Both the position numbers and the translations under genes were made by a program. Shown one piece after another: positions 6,382 through 13,321 of a stretch of DNA of 16,599 nucleotides. This stretch comes from Actinomycetes bacterium. Lineage in GTDB: Bacteria > Actinomycetota > Actinomycetes > Actinomycetales > Cellulomonadaceae. The stretch spans positions 1 through 16,599 of the forward strand of contig JAEWOA010000096.1 in the NCBI GenBank assembly GCA_023461115.1, read 5' to 3'. Every line of letters starts with the position of its first letter. Position 1 is the stretch's first letter. The notes under the pieces are model-generated. The model worked only from the letters and a program-made list of their open reading frames with translations, was not told the DNA's origin and made no database searches.

Positions 6382-7296
6382 CTAGAACAAGACGGTCGCG
6401 TACGACCCGACGGTGCGGAACCCGACCGCCTCGTACGCCGCGATCGCGCGCGCGTTGTAGGCGTTGACGTACAGCGAGACCACGGGTGCGATCGACGCGC
6501 GCGCGAGCGCGACGACGGCCGCCATGCCGCTCTCCGAGAGCCGGTTGCCGCGGCGGTCGGGCGCGACCCACACGCCCTGCACCTGCGCGACGCCGCCCGC
6601 GACCGCGCCCAACTCGGCCTTGAACACCACACGCTCACGGCTCGGGTCGTGCGAGCGCACCGGGCCCGGCACGTCGGCCTCCATGCGCACGAACGAGCGC
6701 CCTGCCGTGATGAGGCCCCGCACCCGCGCCTCGTACGCGCTGCCGGCGGGCGAGTAGCCGACCTCCTCGGTGAACATCCGGACGCACGCGGGGAGCACCT
6801 CGCCGAACTCGTCGTCCCGTGACCTGCGCACCCGCGGGTCGGGCGCGAGCGCGGGCGCGTGGTCGATCACCATCGAGGGCTGGTCCGCGCGCACCTCCCG
6901 CACCCCCCGCCACGACGAGCGGAGCCGCCCCCACAGCTCGAGCACGGCGGGCGCGGGCCCGACGATCGACGAGCAGCGCCTCCCCTGCCGCTCGGCCATG
7001 AGCGCGAACGCGTCACAGGCCGCCGACGACAGCCGCTGGTCGACCACGGGGACCACCGGGACCAGGTTCGCGCCGGCCCAGCAGATCGCGACGAGCTCGC
7101 CGTCGTGCTGGTAGCCCCACAGCTCGCCACCGGAGCCGGCGAGCCGCGTGTCCAGCGCGTGCTCGATGCGGGACGCCGCGAGCACCGAGCCCACCGGGTC
7201 CTGGGCGCACACGACGAGCGCGGCCGCGAGGTCGTCGTCTCCCAGGACGAGGCCCCCCGACCGGCTGTCGAGCATCGTCGCGCGACGTGGCCGCAT
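6382..7296 (-). CDS. GNAT family N-acetyltransferase with DUF4081 domain
   Basis: This is a predicted acetyl-CoA-dependent acetyltransferase of unknown substrate. The 304-aa product has an N-terminal DUF4081-type region (about 15-145, including LDTRLAGSGGELWGYQHDGE and a RRCSSIVGPAPAVLELW segment). A C-terminal GNAT fold follows (about 155-304), with VQGVWVAPDRRGNRLSESGM (about 239-258) as the acetyl-CoA loop and VNAYNARAIAAYEAVGFRTV (about 277-296) as the usual final strand/helix. The loop departs from the textbook R-x-x-G-x-G/A. In mycobacteria a protein of this type (Rv2867c) also follows ispG, so the position is conserved. ATG 7296 is chosen because a promoter-like pair ends 7 nt before it. 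GTG 7314 and ATG 7275 are alternatives. There is no Shine-Dalgarno sequence. Confidence 0.88.
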   Translation of the reverse strand: MRPRRATMLDSRSGGLVLGDDDLAAALVVCAQDPVGSVLAASRIEHALDTRLAGSGGELWGYQHDGELVAICWAGANLVPVVPVVDQRLSSAACDAFALMAERQGRRCSSIVGPAPAVLELWGRLRSSWRGVREVRADQPSMVIDHAPALAPDPRVRRSRDDEFGEVLPACVRMFTEEVGYSPAGSAYEARVRGLITAGRSFVRMEADVPGPVRSHDPSRERVVFKAELGAVAGGVAQVQGVWVAPDRRGNRLSESGMAAVVALARASIAPVVSLYVNAYNARAIAAYEAVGFRTVGSYATVLF

Positions 7297-7302
7297 GGGG
7301 GG

Positions 7303-7332
7303 ATTCTGCCTCACGTATCGACGTTCTGTCCG
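7303..7332 (-). promoter_or_regulatory. Candidate leaderless promoter of the GNAT gene
   Basis: On the minus strand CGGACA (7332-7327, 4/6 match to TTGACA) and CAGAAT (7308-7303) are 18 bp apart. The final T is exactly 7 nt before the A of ATG 7296. The first -10 base is C rather than T. This would give the GNAT gene its own promoter inside the 66-bp gap after ispG. Confidence 0.45.
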
Positions 7333-7347
7333 ACTAATCGGGACGTT
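7320..7347. repeat. Paired GACGTT direct repeats flanking an imperfect inverted repeat
   Basis: GACGTT occurs at 7320-7325 and 7342-7347, 22 bp apart (about two helical turns), overlapping the GNAT -35 candidate. Between and overlapping them, GTCCGA-CTAA-TCG-G-GGAC forms a 6-bp stem with one bulged base (7328-7344). The layout resembles an operator, but no regulator can be named. Confidence 0.35.
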
Positions 7348-7362
7348 GCGCCCGAAAGAGGG

Positions 7363-8523
7363 TCACCCGACCGAGACGACCGGGGTGCCCTCACCTGCCT
7401 CGACGGGGTCCATGGACTCCGCCAGGCGCATCGCCTCCTCGATCAGGGTCTCGACGATCATCGACTCCGGCACGGTCTTGATGACCTCGCCCTTGACGAA
7501 GATCTGGCCCTTGCCATTGCCCGAGGCGACGCCGAGGTCGGCCTCGCGGGCCTCCCCCGGACCGTTGACGACGCAGCCCATGACCGCGACACGCAGCGGC
7601 ACCTCCATGCCCTCCAGGCCGGCCGTGACCCGCTCCGCGAGCGTGTAGACGTCCACCTGAGCGCGCCCGCACGACGGGCACGAGACGATCTCGAGCTTGC
7701 GCGGGCGCAGGTTGAGCGACTGCAGGATCTGGATGCCGACCTTGACCTCCTCGACCGGAGGCGCGGACAGGGACACGCGGATGGTGTCGCCGATGCCCTT
7801 GCTCAGCAGCGCGCCGAACGCGGTCGCGGACTTGATGGTGCCCTGGAACGCGGGCCCGGCCTCGGTGACGCCGAGGTGCAGCGGCCAGTCGCCGCGCTCG
7901 GCCAGCAGCTCGTACGCGCGGACCATGACGACGGGGTCGTTGTGCTTGACCGAGATCTTGAAGTCGTGGAAGTCGTGCTCCTCGAACAGGCTCGCCTCCC
8001 ACACCGCGGACTCGACGAGCGCCTCGGGCGTCGCCTTGCCGTACTTGGCCAGCAGCCGGGGGTCGAGCGAGCCCGCGTTCACGCCGATCCGCAGGCTCAC
8101 GCCCGCGTCCTTGGCGGCCTGCGCGATCGCGCCCACCTGGTCGTCGAACTTGCGGATGTTGCCCGGGTTCACGCGCACCGCGGCGCAGCCGGCGTCGATC
8201 GCGGCGAACACGTACTTGGGCTGGAAGTGGATGTCCGCGATCACCGGGATCTGCGACTTGCGCGCGATCGCCGGCAGCGCGTCCGCGTCGTCCTGGCTCG
8301 GCACCGCGACGCGGACGATGTCACAGCCCGACGCCGTGAGCTCCGCGATCTGCTGGAGCGTGCGGTTGATGTCGGTCGTCGGCGTCGTCGTCATCGACTG
8401 CACGCTCACCGGCGCGTCCCCGCCGACCTCGACCTTGCCGACACTGATCTTGCGGGACTGGCGGCGCGGCGCGAGCACAGGGGCCGGAGCCTCGGGCATG
8501 CCCAGGGAGATCGGAACACTCAC
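7363..8523 (-). CDS. ispG: 4-hydroxy-3-methylbut-2-en-1-yl diphosphate synthase IspG (GcpE)
   Basis: IspG reductively converts methylerythritol cyclodiphosphate to HMBPP, the penultimate step of the MEP isoprenoid pathway, using a [4Fe-4S] cluster. The 386-aa product has the TIM-barrel part (about 25-270: SVQSMTTTPTTDINRTLQQI, then VIADIHF and RVNPGNI) and the cluster-binding C-terminal domain. The ligands are Cys282 and Cys285 (SCPSCGRAQVD), Cys317 (MGCVVNGPGE) and Glu324. It is the single-chain bacterial form without the plant/Chlamydia insertion. GTG at 8523-8521 is chosen because GATGAT ends exactly 7 nt upstream. The upstream in-frame codons look non-conserved, and ATG nine codons in is another option. 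It belongs with dxr in the dxr-rseP-ispG cluster, so two MEP steps are encoded together. Confidence 0.97.
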   Translation of the reverse strand: MSVPISLGMPEAPAPVLAPRRQSRKISVGKVEVGGDAPVSVQSMTTTPTTDINRTLQQIAELTASGCDIVRVAVPSQDDADALPAIARKSQIPVIADIHFQPKYVFAAIDAGCAAVRVNPGNIRKFDDQVGAIAQAAKDAGVSLRIGVNAGSLDPRLLAKYGKATPEALVESAVWEASLFEEHDFHDFKISVKHNDPVVMVRAYELLAERGDWPLHLGVTEAGPAFQGTIKSATAFGALLSKGIGDTIRVSLSAPPVEEVKVGIQILQSLNLRPRKLEIVSCPSCGRAQVDVYTLAERVTAGLEGMEVPLRVAVMGCVVNGPGEAREADLGVASGNGKGQIFVKGEVIKTVPESMIVETLIEEAMRLAESMDPVEAGEGTPVVSVG

Positions 8524-8529
8524 GGCCAC

Positions 8530-8535
8530 ATCATC
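8530..8535 (-). promoter_or_regulatory. Candidate leaderless -10 element for ispG
   Basis: GATGAT on the minus strand ends 7 nt before GTG 8523, retaining the A and T of TAnnnT. There is no clear -35 and no Shine-Dalgarno sequence. Confidence 0.35.
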
Positions 8536-8619
8536 GCACCGTGTCGGCTCGCTGCTGTTCCATCGGGCCGGGTCACGCGGCATCGGCACGAGTCCCCCAC
8601 ACGCGACCCCCGGTTCGTC

Positions 8620-8964
8620 CTAGCGCTCGATCTCCGCGCGGCGGGCCTCCAGGAGGCGGTCCAGCAGGTCGTCGGGGATGGGGTGGTCCGGCGTGAAGCG
8701 GACGGTTCCCTTCGCGGTGGAGAAGCCCACGAGCTCGGCGCGCACGGTGTCGAGCGCGGGCGGGCTGAACGGGTACAGCCCGATGTGGTCCTTCGTCGCC
8801 ATCACCGCCACGAGCGGCTTGCCGCGGTAGCGGAGCGCCGGCATGCCGTATCCGACGCCGTCCTCGGCCTCGGGGACGAGAGCGCGGGCGCGCTGGTAGA
8901 CGCGCGCGACCGCGTCACGCTCCGGTCCGGACAAGGACGCCAGGTAGTCCGAGAGCTCGCTCAC
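8620..8964 (-). CDS. DUF1801 domain protein (frataxin-like fold; possible iron chaperone)
   Basis: This small 114-aa cytosolic protein shows the DUF1801 pattern: YGMPALRYRGKPLVAVMATK (about 39-58), DHIGLYPFSPPAL, then GTVRFTPDHPIPDDLL (about 86-101) and a charged C-terminal helix. The family includes B. subtilis Fra/YdhG, a frataxin-like protein that channels iron to Fe-S cluster and haem synthesis. Many other members are uncharacterised, so that function cannot simply be transferred. The gene sits between rseP (48-bp gap) and ispG (96-bp gap), whose product is a [4Fe-4S] enzyme. The mycobacterial cluster has no gene here. GTG 8964 lacks a Shine-Dalgarno sequence, and TACCGT ends 8 nt upstream. 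The family call is fairly secure; the role is unknown. Confidence 0.85.
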   Translation of the reverse strand: MSELSDYLASLSGPERDAVARVYQRARALVPEAEDGVGYGMPALRYRGKPLVAVMATKDHIGLYPFSPPALDTVRAELVGFSTAKGTVRFTPDHPIPDDLLDRLLEARRAEIER

Positions 8965-8971
8965 GGTCGCG

Positions 8972-8977
8972 ACGGTA
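8972..8977 (-). promoter_or_regulatory. Candidate -10 element for the DUF1801 gene
   Basis: TACCGT (a full TAnnnT) on the minus strand ends 8 nt before GTG 8964, which would put the transcript start at or within a base of the start codon. No -35 match is seen. It lies within the rseP-DUF1801 gap, so the gene may be read separately from rseP. Confidence 0.35.
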
Positions 8978-9012
8978 CGCGCATCGCCCGCGGGCGGCGC
9001 GGGCCGGACACC

Positions 9013-10320
9013 CTAGATCGTGACCGGGTTGACGATGTCCGCATACAGGAGCATCAGCCCGACACCGCCCAGCAGGATGAACACCGTGTAGGCGACCGGG
9101 ACGAGCTTGGCCGAGTCGAACGGACCCGGCCTCGGCCGGCCGCGCAGGCGCGCGACCTGGCGGCGGCCGCCCTCCCACAGCGCGGCTGCCACGTGCCCGC
9201 CGTCGAGCGGCGGCAGCGGGATGAGGTTGAAGACGAACAGCGCGATGTTCAGGCTCGCGAGCAGGAGCAGGATCGAGACGGCCTTGTCGCCGAGGTCGAG
9301 GTCCGACGAGGCGATCTCGCCTGCGAACCGCCCGATGCCCACCGGCCCCACGACGGAGTCCGTGCCGCGCTCGCCGCCGCCGAAGGTCGTCGACGCGATG
9401 TCGCCGACGCGCGCGGGCAACGTGGCGACCACGCCCATCGTCTGCCAGGTCTGGTCCGCGACCATCCGCGGGACGTCACCGATCGGCGCGCGGTCGCGCA
9501 GCCACCGGGACGTGACCCCGAGGAAGCCGACCGGCTCCGTGACGGGGTCGCCCGCAGCGTCGAGCTTGGCCTCGCCGTTCTCGTCGAGCACCGGCCGGTC
9601 CGCGACGACGGGCGTGACCGTGAGCGTGAGCTCCTGGCCGTCGCGCTCGACGACGATCGGCGTGGACTCGCCGCCCGCGGCGCGGATCAGCGGCGTGAGT
9701 GCCGACCATTCGTCGATGCGCGTGCCGTCGAAGCTGAGCACCTTGTCGCCGGGCAGCAGGCCCGCCGCCGCGCCGGGCGCGGGCTGGTCGCCCGGCTCGC
9801 AGCCGCGGTCCACAGGGGCGCTCGCCGGGATCACGCACGCCGAGACCGTGTCGAGCGTCGTGCTCGCGGCCGGGATGCCGAAGCCCACCATGACCGTCGC
9901 CATCAGCACCAGCGCGATCACCAGGTTCATCACCGGGCCGCCGAGCATCACGACGAGCTTCTTGGGTGTGGAGAGGCGATAGAACGCGCGGTGGTCCTCG
10001 CCCTCGCGGATCTCCTCGGCGCTCGCGTCACGCGCGTCCGCGGCCAGGCGGCCGAGCCACGTGCGGGCGGGCGGGTTGCCCACCGCGCGCGACGGCGGGT
10101 ACATGCCGATCAGGCGGACGTAGCCGCCCAGCGGGATCCACTTGAAGCCGTACTCGGTCTCGCCCTTCGTCTTGGACCAGATGGTCGGGCCGAACCCGAC
10201 CATGTACTGGCTGACGCGGACGCCGAACTTCTTGGCAGGCACCATGTGCCCCACCTCGTGCAGCGCGATCGACGCCAGCAGGCCGACGACGAAGACCACG
10301 ATGCCGAACGCGAACTCCAC
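9013..10320 (-). CDS. rseP: Site-2 intramembrane metalloprotease (RseP/Rip1-like, M50 family)
   Basis: This is a membrane zinc protease that cuts transmembrane segments of anti-sigma factors or similar substrates. The mycobacterial orthologue Rip1 lies in the same dxr-ispG context. The 435-aa product has TM1 (about 5-25) carrying the zinc motif HEVGH (His21, Glu22, His25). GPxxN-type TM2 is at about 121-147 (GGPVMNLVIALVL), and a PDZ domain lies around 182-270 (AAAGLLPGDKVLSFDGT). TM3 (about 350-367) runs into NLIPLPPLDGGH with the third zinc ligand Asp373. A last TM is at about 405-428. All catalytic residues are present. A Cys pair (162, 174) precedes the PDZ domain. The GTG start at 10320 is supported by GGGGAGGG close upstream. 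dxr lies 99 bp upstream and DUF1801 48 bp downstream. Confidence 0.96.
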   Translation of the reverse strand: MEFAFGIVVFVVGLLASIALHEVGHMVPAKKFGVRVSQYMVGFGPTIWSKTKGETEYGFKWIPLGGYVRLIGMYPPSRAVGNPPARTWLGRLAADARDASAEEIREGEDHRAFYRLSTPKKLVVMLGGPVMNLVIALVLMATVMVGFGIPAASTTLDTVSACVIPASAPVDRGCEPGDQPAPGAAAGLLPGDKVLSFDGTRIDEWSALTPLIRAAGGESTPIVVERDGQELTLTVTPVVADRPVLDENGEAKLDAAGDPVTEPVGFLGVTSRWLRDRAPIGDVPRMVADQTWQTMGVVATLPARVGDIASTTFGGGERGTDSVVGPVGIGRFAGEIASSDLDLGDKAVSILLLLASLNIALFVFNLIPLPPLDGGHVAAALWEGGRRQVARLRGRPRPGPFDSAKLVPVAYTVFILLGGVGLMLLYADIVNPVTI

Positions 10321-10368
10321 GAACCCTCCCCGGGGACACAGGACTGGCGCCCATCATCCCCCGTGAAC

Positions 10369-10390
10369 CTGGACGCCGGCTGGACGCGGG
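10369..10390. repeat. Imperfect 11-bp tandem repeat in the dxr-rseP gap
   Basis: CTGGACGCCGG (10369-10379) and CTGGACGCGGG (10380-10390) are adjacent and differ at one base. They are a minor element of the 99-bp spacer. I see no promoter with confidence in this spacer. Confidence 0.4.
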
Positions 10391-10419
10391 CGCGTAGATC
10401 ACCCAGCCGCGTCGGGCGT

Positions 10420-11583
10420 TCAGCGTGCCGCGAGCACCTCGTGCGCCCGCGACCGCGCCCAGCGCTCCGCGCTCAGCACGCCCTCGAGCGTGAGCTCGTG
10501 CCCGCCGTGCTCGTCGAGCACGCGCTCGACGGTGGAGACGATGTCGAGGAAACCGATCCGGCCGGCCAGGAACGCGGCGACGCACTCCTCGTTGGCCGCG
10601 TTGTAGACCGCGGGGTGCGTCGGGGACGCCGCAACCGCCGACCGCGCGAGGCGGACCGCGCCGAACACGGCCTCGTCGAGCGGCTCGAACGTCCAGGCCG
10701 TGGCCTGGGTCCAGTCGCACGCCGGGGCCACGTCCGCGACGCGATCGGGCCACGTCAGGCCCAGCGCGATCGGCAGCCGCATGTCCGGCGGCGAGGCCTG
10801 CGCGATCGTCGAGCCGTCCGTGAACTCCACCATCGAGTGCACCACCGACTGCGGGTGCACGACGACCGCGATCCGCTCGACGGGGACGCCGAACAGCAGG
10901 TGCGCCTCGATCAGCTCGAGGCCCTTGTTCATGAGAGTGGCCGAATTGATCGTCACGACCGGGCCCATCGACCACGTCGGGTGCGCGAGCGCCTGTTCCG
11001 GGGTGACGGCCTCGACCTCGGCGAGCGAGCGGCCGCGGAACGGCCCACCGGACGCCGTGAGCACCAGGCGGCGCACCTCGTCAGCACGCCCGCCGCGCAG
11101 GCACTGGGCGATCGCCGAGTGCTCGGAGTCCACCGGGACGATCTGGTCCTCGCGCGTGCGGGCGGCGTGCACGAGCGCGCCGCCGACGACGAGCGACTCC
11201 TTGTTGGCGAGCGCGAGCGTGGACCCCGCGCGCAGCGCCGCGAGCGTCGGGCCCAGGCCGACCGAGCCTGTGATGCCGTTGAGCACGACGTCGGCGCCCA
11301 GCGCGGCGAGCTCGGTGGCCGCGTGCGGCCCGACCAGCAGGCGCGCGTCATCGATCCCCGCGCCGGACAGCGCGGAACGGACCTCGTCCGCCTTCGACTC
11401 GTCGGCGACCGCGACGTCCCGGACCCCGAGGAGCCGCGCCTGGGCGGCCAGCGCCGCGGGGTCCCCGCCGCCCGCCGCGAGCCCGACCACACGCAGCCGG
11501 TCAGGGTTGCGGCGGATCACGTCGACCGCCTGCGTGCCGATCGAGCCCGTGGAGCCGAGCAGGACGACCGAGCGTGTGCTCAT
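10420..11583 (-). CDS. dxr: 1-deoxy-D-xylulose 5-phosphate reductoisomerase
   Basis: Dxr converts DXP to methylerythritol phosphate with NADPH and a divalent metal. It is the committed step of the MEP pathway and the target of fosmidomycin. The 387-aa product opens with the Rossmann motif VVLLGSTGSIGTQAVDVI (GSTGSIG, 10-16). It has LANKESLV with Lys128, metal ligands in VDSEHSAI (Asp152, Glu154) and in MNKGLELIEAH (Glu223), the flexible-loop tryptophan in HPTWSMGP (about 201-208), and NAANEECVAAFL in the C-terminal helical domain. The length is normal. ATG 11583 gives the standard start MSTRSVVLLGSTGS. It begins one base after the stop of the DivIVA-like gene, implying cotranscription and probably translational coupling. 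Together with ispG it supplies isoprenoid precursors. Confidence 0.97.
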   Translation of the reverse strand: MSTRSVVLLGSTGSIGTQAVDVIRRNPDRLRVVGLAAGGGDPAALAAQARLLGVRDVAVADESKADEVRSALSGAGIDDARLLVGPHAATELAALGADVVLNGITGSVGLGPTLAALRAGSTLALANKESLVVGGALVHAARTREDQIVPVDSEHSAIAQCLRGGRADEVRRLVLTASGGPFRGRSLAEVEAVTPEQALAHPTWSMGPVVTINSATLMNKGLELIEAHLLFGVPVERIAVVVHPQSVVHSMVEFTDGSTIAQASPPDMRLPIALGLTWPDRVADVAPACDWTQATAWTFEPLDEAVFGAVRLARSAVAASPTHPAVYNAANEECVAAFLAGRIGFLDIVSTVERVLDEHGGHELTLEGVLSAERWARSRAHEVLAAR

Positions 11584-11584
11584 G

Positions 11585-12139
11585 TCACTCGACGCCGAGG
11601 AGAACCTCGACCGCACGCGCGAAGAACGCGTCCACGGGGCCTTCGGCGTACGCGTCACGGCCCTTGCGGCCGCGGAACGTGGCCGAGCGGACCTCGTTCG
11701 AGGACAGCGGCGTGCCACGGTCGAAGTACGCGATGAGCCGGTGGCACAACGCGTCGACGTCGGCCGGCTCGTAGCCCTGCTGGCGGCCCTCGGGCGGCGC
11801 GAAGCGGTCGCCGTCCGGGCGGCCCAGACGGCCGTACAGCGAACGCGCCTGGTCGCCGAGCCGCGCCATCCACGCCTGCTGGCCCTGCTCTGCGACGAAC
11901 TCGGCGCGCTGGCGCGCGACGAACGCCTGCTCCAAGCGGTCGAGCGCGGCGTCGACCGCGGCGGTCTGGTAGCCGCCGCGCACCATCTCGAACCCGGCGC
12001 GGCGCACGTCCTTGGCCGAGAGCGCGCCCGCGGGGCCCTGCTCGTAGACCTGGCGGGCGTGCGAGAAGAACTCGTCCACCTCGTCCGGGTCGTAGCCCGA
12101 GCGCAGCCCCGACACCGTGCGGAACATCCCGTCGCTCAC
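11585..12139 (-). CDS. DivIVA-domain repeat protein
   Basis: This 184-aa protein is built from four copies of the motif that opens DivIVA/Wag31-type scaffolds (Gly-Tyr, four residues, Val-Asp). They are GYDPDEVDEF (15-24), GYQTAAVDAA (56-65), GYEPADVDAL (122-131) and a degenerate AYAEGPVDAF (163-172). The two motifs in each half are exactly 41 residues apart. Segments before the second and fourth motifs also resemble each other (LSAKDVRRAGF and LSSNEVRSATF), so the protein looks like an internal duplication. The long C-terminal coiled coil of true DivIVA is absent. DivIVA proteins bind curved membrane and organise polar growth; whether this one does is unknown. GTG 12139 overlaps the rlmN stop (GTGA) and has a GAGGAGG Shine-Dalgarno sequence. 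dxr follows after one base. Confidence 0.85.
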   Translation of the reverse strand: MSDGMFRTVSGLRSGYDPDEVDEFFSHARQVYEQGPAGALSAKDVRRAGFEMVRGGYQTAAVDAALDRLEQAFVARQRAEFVAEQGQQAWMARLGDQARSLYGRLGRPDGDRFAPPEGRQQGYEPADVDALCHRLIAYFDRGTPLSSNEVRSATFRGRKGRDAYAEGPVDAFFARAVEVLLGVE

Positions 12140-13263
12140 TCGTCCTCCTCCGCGGCGAGCTGGCCGCACGCCCCATCGATCTCACTGCCGCGCGTGTCCC
12201 GGATGGTCGTCGGGATGCCGTGCGCCCGCAAGCGTGCCACGAACTCCTGTTCCACCGCGGGATCGCTCGCCGTCCACTTGGAGCCCGGCACGGGGTTCAG
12301 CGGGATCGGGTTGCAGTGCACCCAGCCCTTGCCGCGCGCGTTGAGCTTCTCCCCCAGCAGGTCGGCCCGCCATGCGTGGTCGTTGATGTCGCGGATCAGC
12401 GCGTACTCGATCGAGACGCGGCGGCCGGTGACCTCGAAGTAGTGGTGCGCGGCGTCGAGCGCCTCGTCGACGTCCCAGCGCGTGTTGACCGGCACCAGCT
12501 CGCTGCGCAGCTCGTCGTCGGGCGCGTGAAGCGAGAGCGCGAGGGTCACCGGGATGCCCTCGTCGGCGAGCTTGCGCATGGCCGGGACCATGCCGACGGT
12601 CGAGACCGTGACGTTGCGCGCCGACATGCCCAGGCCGTCGGGCGCGGGTGCCACCAGCGCGCGGACCGTGGCCATGATGGCCTTGTAGTTGGCGAGCGGC
12701 TCGCCCATGCCCATGAACACGACGTTCGTCAGGCGGCCCTCGCCGCCGGGGATCTCGCCGGCGGCCAAGGACCGCGCGGCCTCGCGCACCTGCTCGACGA
12801 TCTCCGCGGGCGACAGGTTCCGCGTCAGGCCCAGCTGGCCCGTCGCGCAGAACGCGCACGCGAGCCCGCAGCCCGCCTGGCTCGAGATGCACAGCGTGCT
12901 GCGGTTGGGGTACCGCATCAGCACCGACTCGACCTTGGCGCCGTCGAACAGGTGCCAGAGCGTCTTGACGGTCGTGCCGCCGTCCGCCGTGAGCTCGCGC
13001 GACTTCGTCAACAACTGCGGGAACAGGTCCGCGACCAGCTTGTCCCGGCTCGCGGCCGGCAGGTCCGTCATGCGCGCCGCGTCGTTCGTCAAGTGCGTGA
13101 AGTAGTGCGTGGCGAGCTGCTTGGCGCGGAACGGCTTCTCGCCGAGGGCCGTCACGGCCGCGACGCGCTCGTCGGGAGTCAGGTCGACGAAGTGGCGCGG
13201 CGGCTTGCCACGCGGGCCGCGCACCGGCGACGAGAGATCGAGGCGGACGGGTGTTGCGGTCAC
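12136..13263 (-). CDS. rlmN: Dual-specificity 23S rRNA/tRNA adenine-C2 methyltransferase RlmN
   Basis: This radical-SAM enzyme methylates C2 of A2503 in 23S rRNA and A37 in some tRNAs. The 375-aa product has the N-terminal RlmN domain (about 28-110, GEKPFRAKQLATHYF) and the cluster motif CGLACAFC (Cys132, Cys136, Cys139). The SAM-binding GMGEP is at 185-189. Of the two cysteines of the methyl-transfer mechanism, Cys125 lies in STLCISSQ and Cys366 in GACGQL. All are intact. The resistance homologue Cfr is unlikely because flanking motifs and context are those of housekeeping RlmN. GTG 13263 is chosen because GAAGAAGG lies 6 nt upstream; the frame is open further upstream with no conserved content. 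cdsA ends 58 bp upstream, and the DivIVA-like gene overlaps downstream. Confidence 0.96.
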   Translation of the reverse strand: MTATPVRLDLSSPVRGPRGKPPRHFVDLTPDERVAAVTALGEKPFRAKQLATHYFTHLTNDAARMTDLPAASRDKLVADLFPQLLTKSRELTADGGTTVKTLWHLFDGAKVESVLMRYPNRSTLCISSQAGCGLACAFCATGQLGLTRNLSPAEIVEQVREAARSLAAGEIPGGEGRLTNVVFMGMGEPLANYKAIMATVRALVAPAPDGLGMSARNVTVSTVGMVPAMRKLADEGIPVTLALSLHAPDDELRSELVPVNTRWDVDEALDAAHHYFEVTGRRVSIEYALIRDINDHAWRADLLGEKLNARGKGWVHCNPIPLNPVPGSKWTASDPAVEQEFVARLRAHGIPTTIRDTRGSEIDGACGQLAAEEDE

Positions 13264-13321
13264 GGGGGGCCTTCTTCGAGCGATGCGGGCACAGCGGGCG
13301 TCCGAGCGGACGGTCTGGCGG

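Noticed and set aside
6859..11736. A 1625-codon stop-free plus-strand frame antisense to GNAT, ispG, DUF1801, rseP and dxr
   Set aside because: It has the same GC-driven antisense openness and compositional bias; it spans several unrelated genes and intergenic gaps.
12136..13263. Cfr-type antibiotic-resistance methyltransferase
   Set aside because: The sequence and the cdsA/dxr neighbourhood fit housekeeping RlmN; there is no mobile-element context.
13299..13312. Small CGTCC-GAGC-GGACG hairpin in the cdsA-rlmN gap as a terminator
   Set aside because: It has only 5 bp and no U-tract, and such stems are expected by chance in GC-rich spacers. rlmN is probably cotranscribed with cdsA.
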